Source: Glycomyces niveus
GTDB taxonomy: Bacteria; Actinomycetota; Actinomycetes; Mycobacteriales; Micromonosporaceae
Reading direction: 5' to 3'
Assembly: GCF_017592475.1 (NCBI RefSeq)
Contig: NZ_JAGFNP010000002.1
Location: forward strand, 124,001 to 188,000
Length of the DNA: 64,000 bases
Position 1 is the first letter of the stretch. Each line of letters begins with the position of its first letter. The position numbers and the translations under genes are program-made. Positions 6,917 to 15,812 of this stretch are shown piece by piece. Below the pieces are notes generated by a model. That model ran no database searches, was not told where the DNA came from, and worked only from the letters and a program-made list of their open reading frames with translations.

Positions 6917-9664
6917 CTATGCGTCGGGGGCGAAGTCGCCGACCATGTGGAGGATCTGGATGGCCGCGAGTCCCCATTGGGCGATGTCGTTGGTGCCGCC
7001 GTTGGGCCACCACGCGATCGGGTTGAGGGTGGTCTCGACGGCCTGGGTCTCGCGCGGCGAGTAGTCCGGCGCGTCCTTCGCGCCCCGGAACCGGTCCCAG
7101 GCGAGGCGGGCCTGCGACTCGTCCCCGGTCCGCTGGTACACGAACGCGTTGGCCCTCGTGTACGAGTACAGGAACAGGTCGCCGAACCGGCCGCCGTATT
7201 CGGCCTCCTGCTCCTGGCGGGAGGCGGTGTAGAACCGCGAGTACTTGAGCCAGTCCGCCTCGAACGCCGGCATGTCGATCTGCTGGATGAGCTCCGCGCA
7301 GATCTCGATGCGCCCGAAGGAGTTGCTGAGGTTGCTGCGCTCGGTCACCGCCGTCTCGGCGATCGCGTACCGGCCGGTGTCCATGTCGTACAGCCCCGAT
7401 CCTTGCGCGAAGCCGTTGGGCTGCGCCGCGATCGTCTCCATCGTGCCGAGCACCTTCTGGCGGCAGAACTCCCAGTCCGGGCCGCGCCGCTCCCATTCGG
7501 TGAGCCACGCGGCGGCGAGGGCGGCCCAGCTGGTGCCGAAGCCGATGTCGATGGCGTTCCGGTCGGGCGCCCACGGGTCGTCGGCGGCCCGGATCTTGCG
7601 GCCGGTGTCGAGGACGAGCGCGGTCTCCTCGCTGCTCGCGAGCATGTGGAGCATGTCGCCGGTGCGCTCGTCGGCGGTCAGGTAGTAGAAGTACCGGCGG
7701 TAGTTGGCGTTCGAGACGCGCACCTGTTTGGACGAGTCGCCCCAGTGCTGCACGCCGTGCCGCGTGCCGAGCCCGGCCCACTCGCCGATGTGGTAGCAGT
7801 TGACCTCGCTGGTCTTGCGGGTCATGGCCTCGGCGAAGCGGAACACCTCGGGCTTGTTGGTGTGCAGGTACGCCATCCAGATCCACTGGTCGGGGGAGAT
7901 CTCGGAGTTGTCCCAGGCGTACCCGCCGACGTCGTAGCGCCAGGTCTTGCGGTCGACGTCCTTGGAGTGCATGAAGTCGCCGTAGTCCCAGAACCCGTAC
8001 CAGTGCCGCTGGTCCTGCTCGGTGCGGTAGTGCTCGAACAGGAAGTCCAGGGTGTCCTCGACGTCGGCCTTCACCGGGTGCGACCGGTCGACCGGCCCGA
8101 ACAGTCCGCCGAACGCCCCGGCCGCGCTCATGTGCTCGGTGGGGGCGATGACCTGCGGCTGCGCGCGCACCACATCGGCCATCGCGCCCAGGCGCCCATG
8201 CGCGGGCGTGGCCTCGGTGACCCAGAACTGCAGCTCGGTGGTGCGGGCGACGCCGTACGGGGTGCCGAACCCCGGTTCGTAGTCCTCGTACGTGATCTCG
8301 AGGGCGTCGAGCTGCTCGGGATAGGTGTCCTGGCCCATGCCGTCGTGGTAGAACCGCGTGTCCATCGGCTGCGCCTCGGGCGACCACATCCAGACGGTGA
8401 CCGTGGCCTCGTCGGTGTCGGCGCCGCGGATGTCGAGCCCGGTGGGGTGGCGCTGCCAGAAGTCCTTCATGCCGAAGCCGAACCCGCCCGACGGCCCGCC
8501 CACGTAGCCGAACCCGGACGCGCGGCGGCCCTGGTCCACCGGGACCCAGCCGTGGCCGGCCTTGGTGCGCTTCTTGACCGCGAACCCCTCGCTGGTGAGC
8601 TGGGAGAGCGAGTAGTCGCCCCAGTTCGGGATCCAGTGCAGGCGGGTGGTGACGCGTTGGTCCCATGTCGCCGGGTCCGGCAGCGCCCGCCCGGCGACCT
8701 GCGCTTCCCGCACGGCCGCACCGGGATCGCGGCGCAGGCCGGTGATGCCCTTGACGGCCTCGGCGAGCTGCCCGTGGCCTTCGCCGACGAACCGCACGTG
8801 CCGGTCGTAGAGCGCGTCGGTGAGCGCGACCTTGAAGCGCACGCCGAGCCCGGCGATGAACGCGTCCTCGCCGTCGGAGTCGAACACGAACGTGTGGACC
8901 ATGCGGAAGGACTCGCCGCCCGCGTAGAAGTACAGGCGCACCGTGAACGGCAGCCAGGTGCGGCCGCGCGACTTCCGGTGCGTGCCGGTCACTTTGACGA
9001 CCGCGCGCACCGGGCCCTCCTGCTCGACGGTGACCTCGTCGACCTCCGAGGTGTAGCGGTCGCGGGTGACCGAGCCGGTCTCGGTGTCGGGGGCCTCGGT
9101 CTGGGTGATGTTGACGAGGTGACCGCCCTTGACGAGGGTCCGGTCGCCGCGCTTGACGTGCTTGATGAGGTCCTTGCCGCTCTTCGCGATCCGCGCGGTG
9201 ATCACGCCGGTGTTGACGTCGATGTGGTGCTTGGAGTCCGAGACTGACACGGCGAACGCGGGAGCGGCGGGCTCGCCGGCGCTGAGCGTGAACGTCTCGG
9301 CGGTCGCGGCCGGGCCGACGGCGTGCGCGGTCCACTTCAGCGAGCCGTCCGGCCAGTAGGCGAGCGGCCAGGACTGGACGGGCACTGTCGCGCCGTCGTC
9401 GGCGGTGAGCTGGAACCGCTGGTCGCCGGGGAAGCGGCCCTTGCCCCAGGGCACGCCCCAGGTCGAGCCGGGCGATTCGGCCGGTTTCCCTTCGAGCCAG
9501 CGCAGTCCGACCGAGTCGGGGCCCGCGTCGTCGGCGGTGCCCGTCTGCGCGTGGGCGGGTGCGGCCTCGAAGAGGGCGGCGGCGGCCGCCACTCCAGCGG
9601 TGGTGGCGAGGACGCCGCGTCGGCTGACGCCGCGGGGTTGGGCTGCCGTGGCAGGGGCGGTCAA
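6917..9664 (-). CDS. Secreted exo-rhamnogalacturonan lyase-like protein (PL26 type)
   Basis: A 915-residue secreted protein. The TTG start at 9664 is preceded by GGAGG, and the N-terminus then has the Tat signal SRRGVLATT, a hydrophobic stretch, and APAHAQ for cleavage. The remainder has an N-terminal beta-sandwich part (GLRWLEGKPAES, then WPDGSLKWTAHAV), a central helical-barrel part (WYGFWDYGDFMHS, DVGGYAWDNSEIS, HIGEWAGLGTRHGVQHWGD) and a C-terminal part with YEYGGRFGD-like sequence. This matches the architecture of PcRGLX, a PL26 exo-acting lyase on rhamnogalacturonan I. A divergent PL11 lyase and shared operator support the substrate. Family call by eye; catalytic residues not assigned. 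Confidence 0.75.
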   Translation of the reverse strand: MTAPATAAQPRGVSRRGVLATTAGVAAAAALFEAAPAHAQTGTADDAGPDSVGLRWLEGKPAESPGSTWGVPWGKGRFPGDQRFQLTADDGATVPVQSWPLAYWPDGSLKWTAHAVGPAATAETFTLSAGEPAAPAFAVSVSDSKHHIDVNTGVITARIAKSGKDLIKHVKRGDRTLVKGGHLVNITQTEAPDTETGSVTRDRYTSEVDEVTVEQEGPVRAVVKVTGTHRKSRGRTWLPFTVRLYFYAGGESFRMVHTFVFDSDGEDAFIAGLGVRFKVALTDALYDRHVRFVGEGHGQLAEAVKGITGLRRDPGAAVREAQVAGRALPDPATWDQRVTTRLHWIPNWGDYSLSQLTSEGFAVKKRTKAGHGWVPVDQGRRASGFGYVGGPSGGFGFGMKDFWQRHPTGLDIRGADTDEATVTVWMWSPEAQPMDTRFYHDGMGQDTYPEQLDALEITYEDYEPGFGTPYGVARTTELQFWVTEATPAHGRLGAMADVVRAQPQVIAPTEHMSAAGAFGGLFGPVDRSHPVKADVEDTLDFLFEHYRTEQDQRHWYGFWDYGDFMHSKDVDRKTWRYDVGGYAWDNSEISPDQWIWMAYLHTNKPEVFRFAEAMTRKTSEVNCYHIGEWAGLGTRHGVQHWGDSSKQVRVSNANYRRYFYYLTADERTGDMLHMLASSEETALVLDTGRKIRAADDPWAPDRNAIDIGFGTSWAALAAAWLTEWERRGPDWEFCRQKVLGTMETIAAQPNGFAQGSGLYDMDTGRYAIAETAVTERSNLSNSFGRIEICAELIQQIDMPAFEADWLKYSRFYTASRQEQEAEYGGRFGDLFLYSYTRANAFVYQRTGDESQARLAWDRFRGAKDAPDYSPRETQAVETTLNPIAWWPNGGTNDIAQWGLAAIQILHMVGDFAPDA

Positions 9665-9697
9665 GGTTCCTCCAAGGGGATGGGTGTGCCGCAAGGG

Positions 9698-9713
9698 ATT
9701 AAACCGTTTTAAC
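9698..9713. promoter_or_regulatory. LacI-type operator of the rhamnogalacturonan locus, copy 1
   Basis: Core TTAAACCGTTTTAA at 9699-9712, a near-perfect palindrome around CG. It lies 5-20 nt downstream of the predicted PL26 start point. A copy with core TTAAAACGATTTAA lies at 13503-13516 in the same position relative to the next promoter. The LacI repressor encoded at 15813 is the likely binder. Confidence 0.7.
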
Positions 9714-9721
9714 TCAAGGGG

Positions 9722-9753
9722 TTCAATATAGCCATGCGTCAATGTATAGTCAA
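9722..9753. promoter_or_regulatory. Interlocked divergent promoters for PL26 and PL11 genes
   Basis: On the minus strand, TTGACT (9748-9753), 17 bp, then TATATT (9725-9730) drives PL26. On the plus strand, TTCAAT (9722-9727), 17 bp, then TATAGT (9745-9750) drives PL11. Each -10 overlaps the -35 of the other promoter, so two polymerases cannot bind together. Confidence 0.7.
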
Positions 9754-9842
9754 GCGTCCCAGGGAGTGCCCAGTCCCGTCTGATCACGGCACGTCGACCG
9801 GACCGCAGCGCTTCCGATCCAACCGGCATACTTGGAGCAGTC

Positions 9843-11696
9843 ATGGAAACGTTTACGCGAGTTCGGGTCGCGGGGGCGGTGGTCGGCCTCCTGGCCGCGA
9901 CCGCCGGCTTCGCCCTGAGCACCACGACCACCCACGCCGAGGAGCCCGCCGCCGCGCAGGACATCGGTGCGCAGCAGGCCCTCCGGCCCATGGAGGACCT
10001 CGGCCGCGGCGTCGTCGCCGTCCGCAACGGCGGCAGCGTCCTCGTCAGCTGGCGCCTCCTCGGCCTCGACCCGGCCGGCATCGGGTTCAACGTCTACCGC
10101 TCCGCCGCAGGCGGTTCATGGACCAAGCTCAACGGCTCGGTCCTCACCGGCGGCACCAACTACACCGATGCCGCCGCGAACCTCGCGCAGGCCAACGCCT
10201 ACCGGGTCGTCCCCGTCATCGGCGGCGCCGAGCAGCAGCCCAGCACCGCCTTCACCCTCACCGCGAACCACGCTGACGAGCCCGTCGTCCGCATCCCGCT
10301 GCGCAGCGGCGGCCCGGTGAAGTTCGTCTGGACGGGCGACCTCGACGGCGACGGCGAGTACGACTACGTGATCGACCGCCAGACCTCGCCCCAGGCGATC
10401 GAGGCCTACACCGGGAAGGGCCAGTTCCTGTGGCGGGTCGACATGGGACCCAACAGCACCAACCAGGACAACATCGAACCCGGCTCCGCCACGATCGACG
10501 TCGGCCACAACGACGGCGTCACCGTCCAGGACTTCGACGGCGACGGGCGCGCCGAGGTCGCGGTGCGCATCGCCGACGGCGTCACCTTCGGCGACGGCCG
10601 CCGCTTCACCGCCTCCAACGACGACCACCAGTTCATCGCGATGCTCGACGGCCGCACCGGCGCGCTGCGCGACTCGGCCCAGGTGCCCACCGACTACCTC
10701 GCGGACGGACCGCTGGCGGCCCGGTTCGGCGTGGGCTACCTCGACGGCGTCACGCCCAGCCTCGTGGCGTTCATGAAGAACCGCGTCGGCAACGGCGGGT
10801 TCAACCTCATGATGTCCGCCTGGAACTTCGACGGCACCGAGGTCACCATGAAATGGAAGTGGCTGCGCGGCAACCAGAACGCCCCTGACGGCCACAACAC
10901 CCGCATCATTGACGTCAACGGCGACGGCAAGGACGAAGTGGCCGAGATCGGCTTCGTCCTCAACGGCGACGGCACCCTCCGCTACTCCCTCGCGAGCCAG
11001 GGCGTCATCCACGGCGACCGCTTCCACATCGCCGACATGGACCCGAGCCGCCCCGGCCTCGAAGGCTACGGCGTGCAGCAGAACAACCCCAGCGGCTTGC
11101 GCGAGTACTACTACGACGCCTCCACCGGCCGGATGATCTGGAAGCACACCCGCAGCGGGACCGCCGACGTCGGCCGCGGCATGGCCGGCGACGTCGACGC
11201 CCGCTTCCCCGGCATGGAGGTGTGGTCCTTCGACGGCCTCTACAACGCCTCCCAGAACCGGCTCACCGAACCGAACACGTCCCTGCGGCCCTGGCCGCAG
11301 CTCGGCCTGTGGTGGGACGGCGACCTGACCATGGAACTGCTCAACGACGGCAAGATCGAGAAATGGAACCCGCTCAACCCCACGCCCACCAACAGCCTCC
11401 CGCGCCTGGAGACCGTCACCGACTACGGCGCGGTCAAAGCCGCGCAGGGCGGGCCCACGCTCGTGGGTGATCTGTTCGGCGACTGGCGCGAAGAGGCCGT
11501 CTACACCAACTCCTCCTACAACCAGCTCATCGTCTTCACCACCGACAGGCCCACGTCCACCAGGCTCTACACGCTGGCGCACAACCCCGCCTACCGCAAC
11601 GCCATGACCCTCCACGGGTACATGCAGTCCCACCACACCGACTACTTCCTCGGCTCGGGCATGGCCACCCCGCCCGCGCCGGCCATCACCTACTGA
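9843..11696 (+). CDS. Secreted rhamnogalacturonan lyase (PL11)
   Basis: A 617-residue secreted lyase of the YesW/YesX type that cleaves rhamnogalacturonan I backbones by beta-elimination. The N-terminal signal peptide (GAVVGLLAATAGFALS, then HAEEPAAAQ) is followed by RPMEDLGRGVVAV and an FnIII-like region with VSWRLLGLDPAGIGFNVYR. The eight-bladed propeller is marked by calcium-type repeats such as DLDGDGEYDYVI, DFDGDGRAEVAV and DVNGDGKDEVAEI. The end HNPAYRNAMTLHGYMQSHHTDYFLGSGM is the family's conserved C-terminus. The gene is divergent from PL26. Confidence 0.93.
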   Translation: METFTRVRVAGAVVGLLAATAGFALSTTTTHAEEPAAAQDIGAQQALRPMEDLGRGVVAVRNGGSVLVSWRLLGLDPAGIGFNVYRSAAGGSWTKLNGSVLTGGTNYTDAAANLAQANAYRVVPVIGGAEQQPSTAFTLTANHADEPVVRIPLRSGGPVKFVWTGDLDGDGEYDYVIDRQTSPQAIEAYTGKGQFLWRVDMGPNSTNQDNIEPGSATIDVGHNDGVTVQDFDGDGRAEVAVRIADGVTFGDGRRFTASNDDHQFIAMLDGRTGALRDSAQVPTDYLADGPLAARFGVGYLDGVTPSLVAFMKNRVGNGGFNLMMSAWNFDGTEVTMKWKWLRGNQNAPDGHNTRIIDVNGDGKDEVAEIGFVLNGDGTLRYSLASQGVIHGDRFHIADMDPSRPGLEGYGVQQNNPSGLREYYYDASTGRMIWKHTRSGTADVGRGMAGDVDARFPGMEVWSFDGLYNASQNRLTEPNTSLRPWPQLGLWWDGDLTMELLNDGKIEKWNPLNPTPTNSLPRLETVTDYGAVKAAQGGPTLVGDLFGDWREEAVYTNSSYNQLIVFTTDRPTSTRLYTLAHNPAYRNAMTLHGYMQSHHTDYFLGSGMATPPAPAITY

Positions 11697-11702
11697 CCGC
11701 CC

Positions 11703-11728
11703 GGCGGGGCCGCTTCGGCGGCCCCGCC
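11703..11728 (+). terminator. Hairpin with UUCG tetraloop after the PL11 gene
   Basis: An 11-bp stem GGCGGGGCCGC closed by the very stable C(UUCG)G loop. The DUF2264 gene follows after 28 nt in the same direction, so this may be a partial terminator or an mRNA-stabilising element. Confidence 0.65.
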
Positions 11729-11755
11729 CTCCACCACCGATAGCGAGGGCACTCT

Positions 11756-13441
11756 GTGACCACCCCACTGCGGGCCTTCGGGCCGCTCGAACCGACCCAC
11801 GACGGCTGGCGGCAAGCGGCAGTGGCCCTCGGCCGCCCCGCCGTCGCCCTCGCCGCCCGAGGGCCGGACGAGATGCCGGTGACCATGTCGAACCACTCCC
11901 ACGAAGAGAACTGGTTCGAACTGCTCACCCGCCCGCTCTGGGGCCTCGCCCCCGCGAAAGACGCCGTGCCGCAAGCGGTCTGGGACGACCTCGCCCGCAC
12001 GATCGCGCTCGCTCTCGACCCGGGCGGCGACTGGTACATCGGCGACCCCGGCCCCCGCGACCAGCGGTGCGTCGAATCCGCCGCCCTCGGCCTCGCCCTC
12101 ACCCTCGCCCCCGAACGACTCTGGGACCCACTCGGCCCCAAGGAACGCGACCGGGTCGCGGCCTGGCTCTCCCGGGCCTACAAGACCGAGGTCATCGACA
12201 GCAACTGGCGCTTCTTCCCCGTCCTCGCCGGGCACGGCCTCGACGCGATCGGCGTCGAGCGCGACACCGCGATCGCCGACGCGCACCTCGAACGCCTGGG
12301 GGAGTTCCACCTCGGCGACGGCGCCTACGAGGACGGACCCGGCAACCGGGTCGACTACTACAACCCGTTCGCCTTCCACACCTACGGCCTCCTCCACTAC
12401 CGCCTCTCCGGCGACGACCGCTTCGTCCCGCCCGCGGCGGCCTTCGCCCGGCGCTTCCGCTCCTGGTTCGGCGCCGACGGCCCAGGCGTCCCCTATGGAC
12501 GCAGCCTCGGCTACCGGTTCGCCCAAGGCTCGCTCTGGGGCGCGCTGGCGGCCGCCGATGTGGAGGCCGTGCCGTGGGCCGAGGCCGCGGGATTCAGCCG
12601 TCGCCACCTCGAATGGTGGTGGGACAAGCCGATCCTCGAGCCGGACGGGCGGCTGAGCGTCGGCTACGGCTACCCGAACCACGCCCTGGTCGAGCAGTAC
12701 CTCACGGCCGGCTCCCCGTGGTGGGCCATGAAGGTCTTCACCGGACTCCTCGCCGGCCCCGACCACCCGTTCTGGACCGCCGCGCCCGCGACGCCCGGCC
12801 CGGTGGTCGAGCCGCACCCGCCCGCGCGGGCCGTCCATGTGCGGGACCGGGGCGGCCACGTCACGCGCCTCAACGGGCAGGCCTGGCGGGCGATGATGCG
12901 CGGCGGCAAGGACACCTACGGCCGGCTCGCCTACTCGACCCTGACCGGGTTCTCGCTCGCGGTGGACGGCCCCGGCCTCGAAGCCGCCGCCCCCGACGGG
13001 GCCTTGGTCCTCTCCGAGGACGGCCGCCACTGGCGGGGCCGCGAGGACTCCGACGACGGCGTCATCGGCGCCGACGGGACGGTCACCGTCACCTGGCGGC
13101 CCTGGGAGGACGTCCACATCACCTCCACATTGAAAGCCTCGCTTGACGGCTGGCACACCCGCACCCACGTGATCGACTCCGCGCGGCCCCTCCACACCGG
13201 CGAAGGCGGCTGGTGCGTCCCGCGCGACGGCCACGAGGCCGCGGTCGCCACCGACCGCATCGCCGTGGTGTCCCACGACATCCGCAGCGAACTCATCGGC
13301 GACGACCGGGACGTCCGGCTCATCGCGCCCATGCCCGGCACCCACCTGTATTGGCCAGCAACGGTGCTGCCCGTGCTCACCGGCGTGCTCGAACCCGGGC
13401 GGCACGTGCTGCGCGCCCGGTTCTTCGCGGGAAGGGACTGA
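11756..13441 (+). CDS. DUF2264 domain-containing protein
   Basis: A 561-residue cytosolic-looking protein with no signal peptide. The N-terminal two thirds has the DUF2264 signature: MPVTMSNHSHEENWFELLTR, then NWRFFPVLAGHGLDAIGVE and GDGAYEDGPGNRVDYYNPF, with a helical (alpha/alpha) toroid pattern. The C-terminal third is beta-rich. Members commonly sit in pectin/rhamnogalacturonan utilisation loci, which fits this position, and may act on unsaturated uronyl oligosaccharides; no activity is claimed. Start GTG 11756. Confidence 0.85.
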   Translation: MTTPLRAFGPLEPTHDGWRQAAVALGRPAVALAARGPDEMPVTMSNHSHEENWFELLTRPLWGLAPAKDAVPQAVWDDLARTIALALDPGGDWYIGDPGPRDQRCVESAALGLALTLAPERLWDPLGPKERDRVAAWLSRAYKTEVIDSNWRFFPVLAGHGLDAIGVERDTAIADAHLERLGEFHLGDGAYEDGPGNRVDYYNPFAFHTYGLLHYRLSGDDRFVPPAAAFARRFRSWFGADGPGVPYGRSLGYRFAQGSLWGALAAADVEAVPWAEAAGFSRRHLEWWWDKPILEPDGRLSVGYGYPNHALVEQYLTAGSPWWAMKVFTGLLAGPDHPFWTAAPATPGPVVEPHPPARAVHVRDRGGHVTRLNGQAWRAMMRGGKDTYGRLAYSTLTGFSLAVDGPGLEAAAPDGALVLSEDGRHWRGREDSDDGVIGADGTVTVTWRPWEDVHITSTLKASLDGWHTRTHVIDSARPLHTGEGGWCVPRDGHEAAVATDRIAVVSHDIRSELIGDDRDVRLIAPMPGTHLYWPATVLPVLTGVLEPGRHVLRARFFAGRD

Positions 13442-13459
13442 AAACGTGACCGAAGCGCC

Positions 13460-13517
13460 TTGACAGCCTTGGAAAGCGCGATCTAAGGTGACACAGCAAA
13501 AGTTAAAACGATTTAAC
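13460..13517 (+). promoter_or_regulatory. Promoter and LacI-type operator copy 2, upstream of solute-binding protein
   Basis: TTGACA (13460-13465), an 18-bp spacer, and TAAGGT (13484-13489). The perfect-armed palindrome GTTAAAACGATTTAAC at 13502-13517 begins just after the predicted +1, the same geometry as at the PL26 promoter. Confidence 0.75.
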
Positions 13518-13573
13518 TATCTGAATGCCCCGCCCCTGGCCCCCCACCCCTCATCACCAGAAGGAGTGCATCA

Positions 13574-14866
13574 ATGTCGATCCACAATCCCCTCCGCCGC
13601 CGGAGCCTCCTCGCGGGCGCGACCGCCGCCGCGGCGCTCGGCGCGGCGGCCGCGTGCGGCGACGACGGCCCGGCCGGGACCGCCGACGACCCGATCGAGA
13701 TCGGGTTCGAATGGTGGGGCGACGACGCCCGCGCCGAGGTCACCAAGCAGGCCGTCGACCTCTTCATGGAGAAGAACGAGGGCATCAAGGTCCGCACCAA
13801 CTTCGCCGACTACCCCGCCTACTGGGAGGGGCTGACCGGACGCATGGCCTCCCGCGACCTCCCCGACGTCTTCCAGATGGACTACCCGCGCCTGCGCCAG
13901 TTCGGCGCCACCGGGATGCTGCTGCCCCTCGACGGCGTCGTCGCCACCGACGACTTCCGCGACGGCGTGCTCGACACCGCCAAGCTCGATGGCAAGCTCG
14001 TCGCCGTCCCGGTCGGCAGCAACATGTTCGGTCTCATCTACCGCCCCGACTGGTTCGAGGAGCACGGCATCGCCGTCCCGGAGGCGGGCTACTCGTGGGG
14101 GGAGTACGGCGCCCTCATCGCCCAGATCACGACCGCGCTCGGCGAAGACCGGTGGGGCGGCAGCGACTGGGCCGGCTCGTACCTGCTCATGGAGTTGTGG
14201 CTGCGCCAGCAGGGCGGGGCCTTCTACGCCGACGACGCCGCGAGCCTTGCCTTCACCAAGGACCAGCTCGTCGAGTGGTGGTCCTCGACCCTCGATCTCG
14301 TGGCCTCCGGCGCGATGCCCTCCCCGGAGGTCGCCGCCGAAGCCACCGCGCCCGGCGTCGCCGGCGGCGTCATGGCCACCGAACTGCGTTGGGACACCGC
14401 GATGAGCGGCTACTGGGCGGCCGTCGCCGAAGGCGGCGGCTCCCTCGCGCTCGCCCCGCCGCCCTCCGCGGACCCCGCGAACCTCGCCCTGCATCTGCGG
14501 CCCTCCGTGCAGTTCGTCATCGCCGCGAACTCCGAGGCTCCGAAGGAGAGCGCGAAACTCATCGAGTTCCTGCTCACCGACCCCGAGGCCGCCGCGATCC
14601 TCGGCACCAACCGCGGCATCCCCTCCACGAAGACCGGCCTCGCCAGCGTCGAGATCGACGAGGCCTCGCAGGTCGTGCTCGACTACGAGGCCACCGTCGA
14701 GCAGTACCTCATCGAGGCCCCGGTCGTGCCCCCGGCCGCCGCCGGCGCCATCGAAGCCAAGTTCACCGAGATATACGGCCAGGTCCAGTACGGCGAGATG
14801 ACCCCCGCCGATGCCGCCGACCTCTTCTTCACCGAGGCCGACACCCTGTTCCAAAGCGAGCAGTAG
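13574..14866 (+). CDS. ABC sugar transporter solute-binding lipoprotein (family 1)
   Basis: A 430-residue extracellular binding protein. The N-terminus has RRRSLLAGATAAAALGAAAAC: a twin-arginine-like start and a lipobox ending in the acylated Cys. The mature part has the family 1 pattern (IEIGFEWWGDDARAEVTKQ, LPDVFQMDYPRLRQFGATGM, and NSEAPKESAKLIEFLLTDPE). It binds an oligosaccharide, plausibly a rhamnogalacturonan fragment, because it shares the LacI-type operator with the PL26 gene. No permease or ATPase gene is adjacent, so it must dock with components encoded elsewhere. Confidence 0.9.
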   Translation: MSIHNPLRRRSLLAGATAAAALGAAAACGDDGPAGTADDPIEIGFEWWGDDARAEVTKQAVDLFMEKNEGIKVRTNFADYPAYWEGLTGRMASRDLPDVFQMDYPRLRQFGATGMLLPLDGVVATDDFRDGVLDTAKLDGKLVAVPVGSNMFGLIYRPDWFEEHGIAVPEAGYSWGEYGALIAQITTALGEDRWGGSDWAGSYLLMELWLRQQGGAFYADDAASLAFTKDQLVEWWSSTLDLVASGAMPSPEVAAEATAPGVAGGVMATELRWDTAMSGYWAAVAEGGGSLALAPPPSADPANLALHLRPSVQFVIAANSEAPKESAKLIEFLLTDPEAAAILGTNRGIPSTKTGLASVEIDEASQVVLDYEATVEQYLIEAPVVPPAAAGAIEAKFTEIYGQVQYGEMTPADAADLFFTEADTLFQSEQ

Positions 14867-14878
14867 ACGCCCCCGGCA

Positions 14879-14928
14879 GGGGAGCGGCCCTAGGGGATGC
14901 TCAGGCACCCCCTGGAGGACCGCTCCCC
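14879..14928 (+). terminator. Long imperfect hairpin after solute-binding protein gene
   Basis: Outer arms GGGGAGCGG and CCGCTCCCC pair perfectly, and inner TAGGGG/CCCCCT extends the stem. It separates the binding-protein gene from the SDR gene. Confidence 0.65.
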
Positions 14929-14946
14929 ACCCCCTACACTCGCCCC

Positions 14947-15735
14947 ATGCAAGGCCCACCCCCACGTACCGCGCTCATCACCGGCGCCGCAGCCGGAATC
15001 GGCGCCGCCTTCGCCAGGGCGCTCGCCCGCGAAGGCTGGCGGCTCGTCCTCGTCGACCGCAACAGCGAAGGGCTGCAGGCCCTCGCCGCGTCACTCGACA
15101 CTGAGACGGCCACGGTCACCGCCGACCTGACCACCGAGGCCGGCATCGAAGCGGTCGCCGACCACTGCCGCGGCGGCCTCGACCTCCTCGTCAACAACGC
15201 CGGCTTCGGCCACCCCACCGAATTCCTCGACACCCCGATCGAAGCCGAGATCGCCATGACGCGGCTGCACGTCGAGGCTGTGCTGCGCCTCACCGTCGAC
15301 GCGCTCCCCGCCATGATCGAACGCGGCCGCGGCGGCGTCATCAACACCGGCTCGGTCCTCGGCTTCTTCCCCAGCTCGACCTATTCGGCGAGCAAGGCCT
15401 GGGTCATCAACTTCACCCAGTCCGCGGCCGTCAAGGCGCGGCCCCGCGGCGTCGACGTCATGGTCCTGTGCCCCGGCTTCACCCGCACCGAGTTCCACGA
15501 CACCGCCGCCATGAACATGACGGCCGTCCCGGACTTCCTCTGGCTCGACGCCGACACGCTCGTCGCCGCCGCCCTGCGGGACTGGCGCAAACGCAAGGCG
15601 ATCAGCATCCCCGGCTGGCAGAACAAGACGATCGCGGTCCTCAGCCGCCTGCTCCCGATGCGCCTCATCCTCCGCATCCACGCCCGCGGAGCCGAGCGGC
15701 CGATGGCGGTGCGCGAAGCGGCCCCGCGCCCCTGA
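14947..15735 (+). CDS. SDR-family oxidoreductase
   Basis: A 262-residue classical SDR. The cofactor motif is TGAAAGIGAAFARAL (residues about 11-25), followed by NNAGFG, then the catalytic NTGSVLGFFPSS and YSASK near residue 145. The C-terminal segment has a hydrophobic/basic tail (LLPMRLILRIHARGAE), as seen in the DltE/YqjQ-like SDRs. It sits 80 nt after the binding-protein gene, behind a hairpin. Its part in sugar use is not evident. Confidence 0.88.
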   Translation: MQGPPPRTALITGAAAGIGAAFARALAREGWRLVLVDRNSEGLQALAASLDTETATVTADLTTEAGIEAVADHCRGGLDLLVNNAGFGHPTEFLDTPIEAEIAMTRLHVEAVLRLTVDALPAMIERGRGGVINTGSVLGFFPSSTYSASKAWVINFTQSAAVKARPRGVDVMVLCPGFTRTEFHDTAAMNMTAVPDFLWLDADTLVAAALRDWRKRKAISIPGWQNKTIAVLSRLLPMRLILRIHARGAERPMAVREAAPRP

Positions 15736-15812
15736 ACTTGACACGCCCTCACCGAACGGGAATCATGGTTTCAGTAACCGTTCCCGCAACAGTTTAACCG
15801 GGGTGACTTCAT

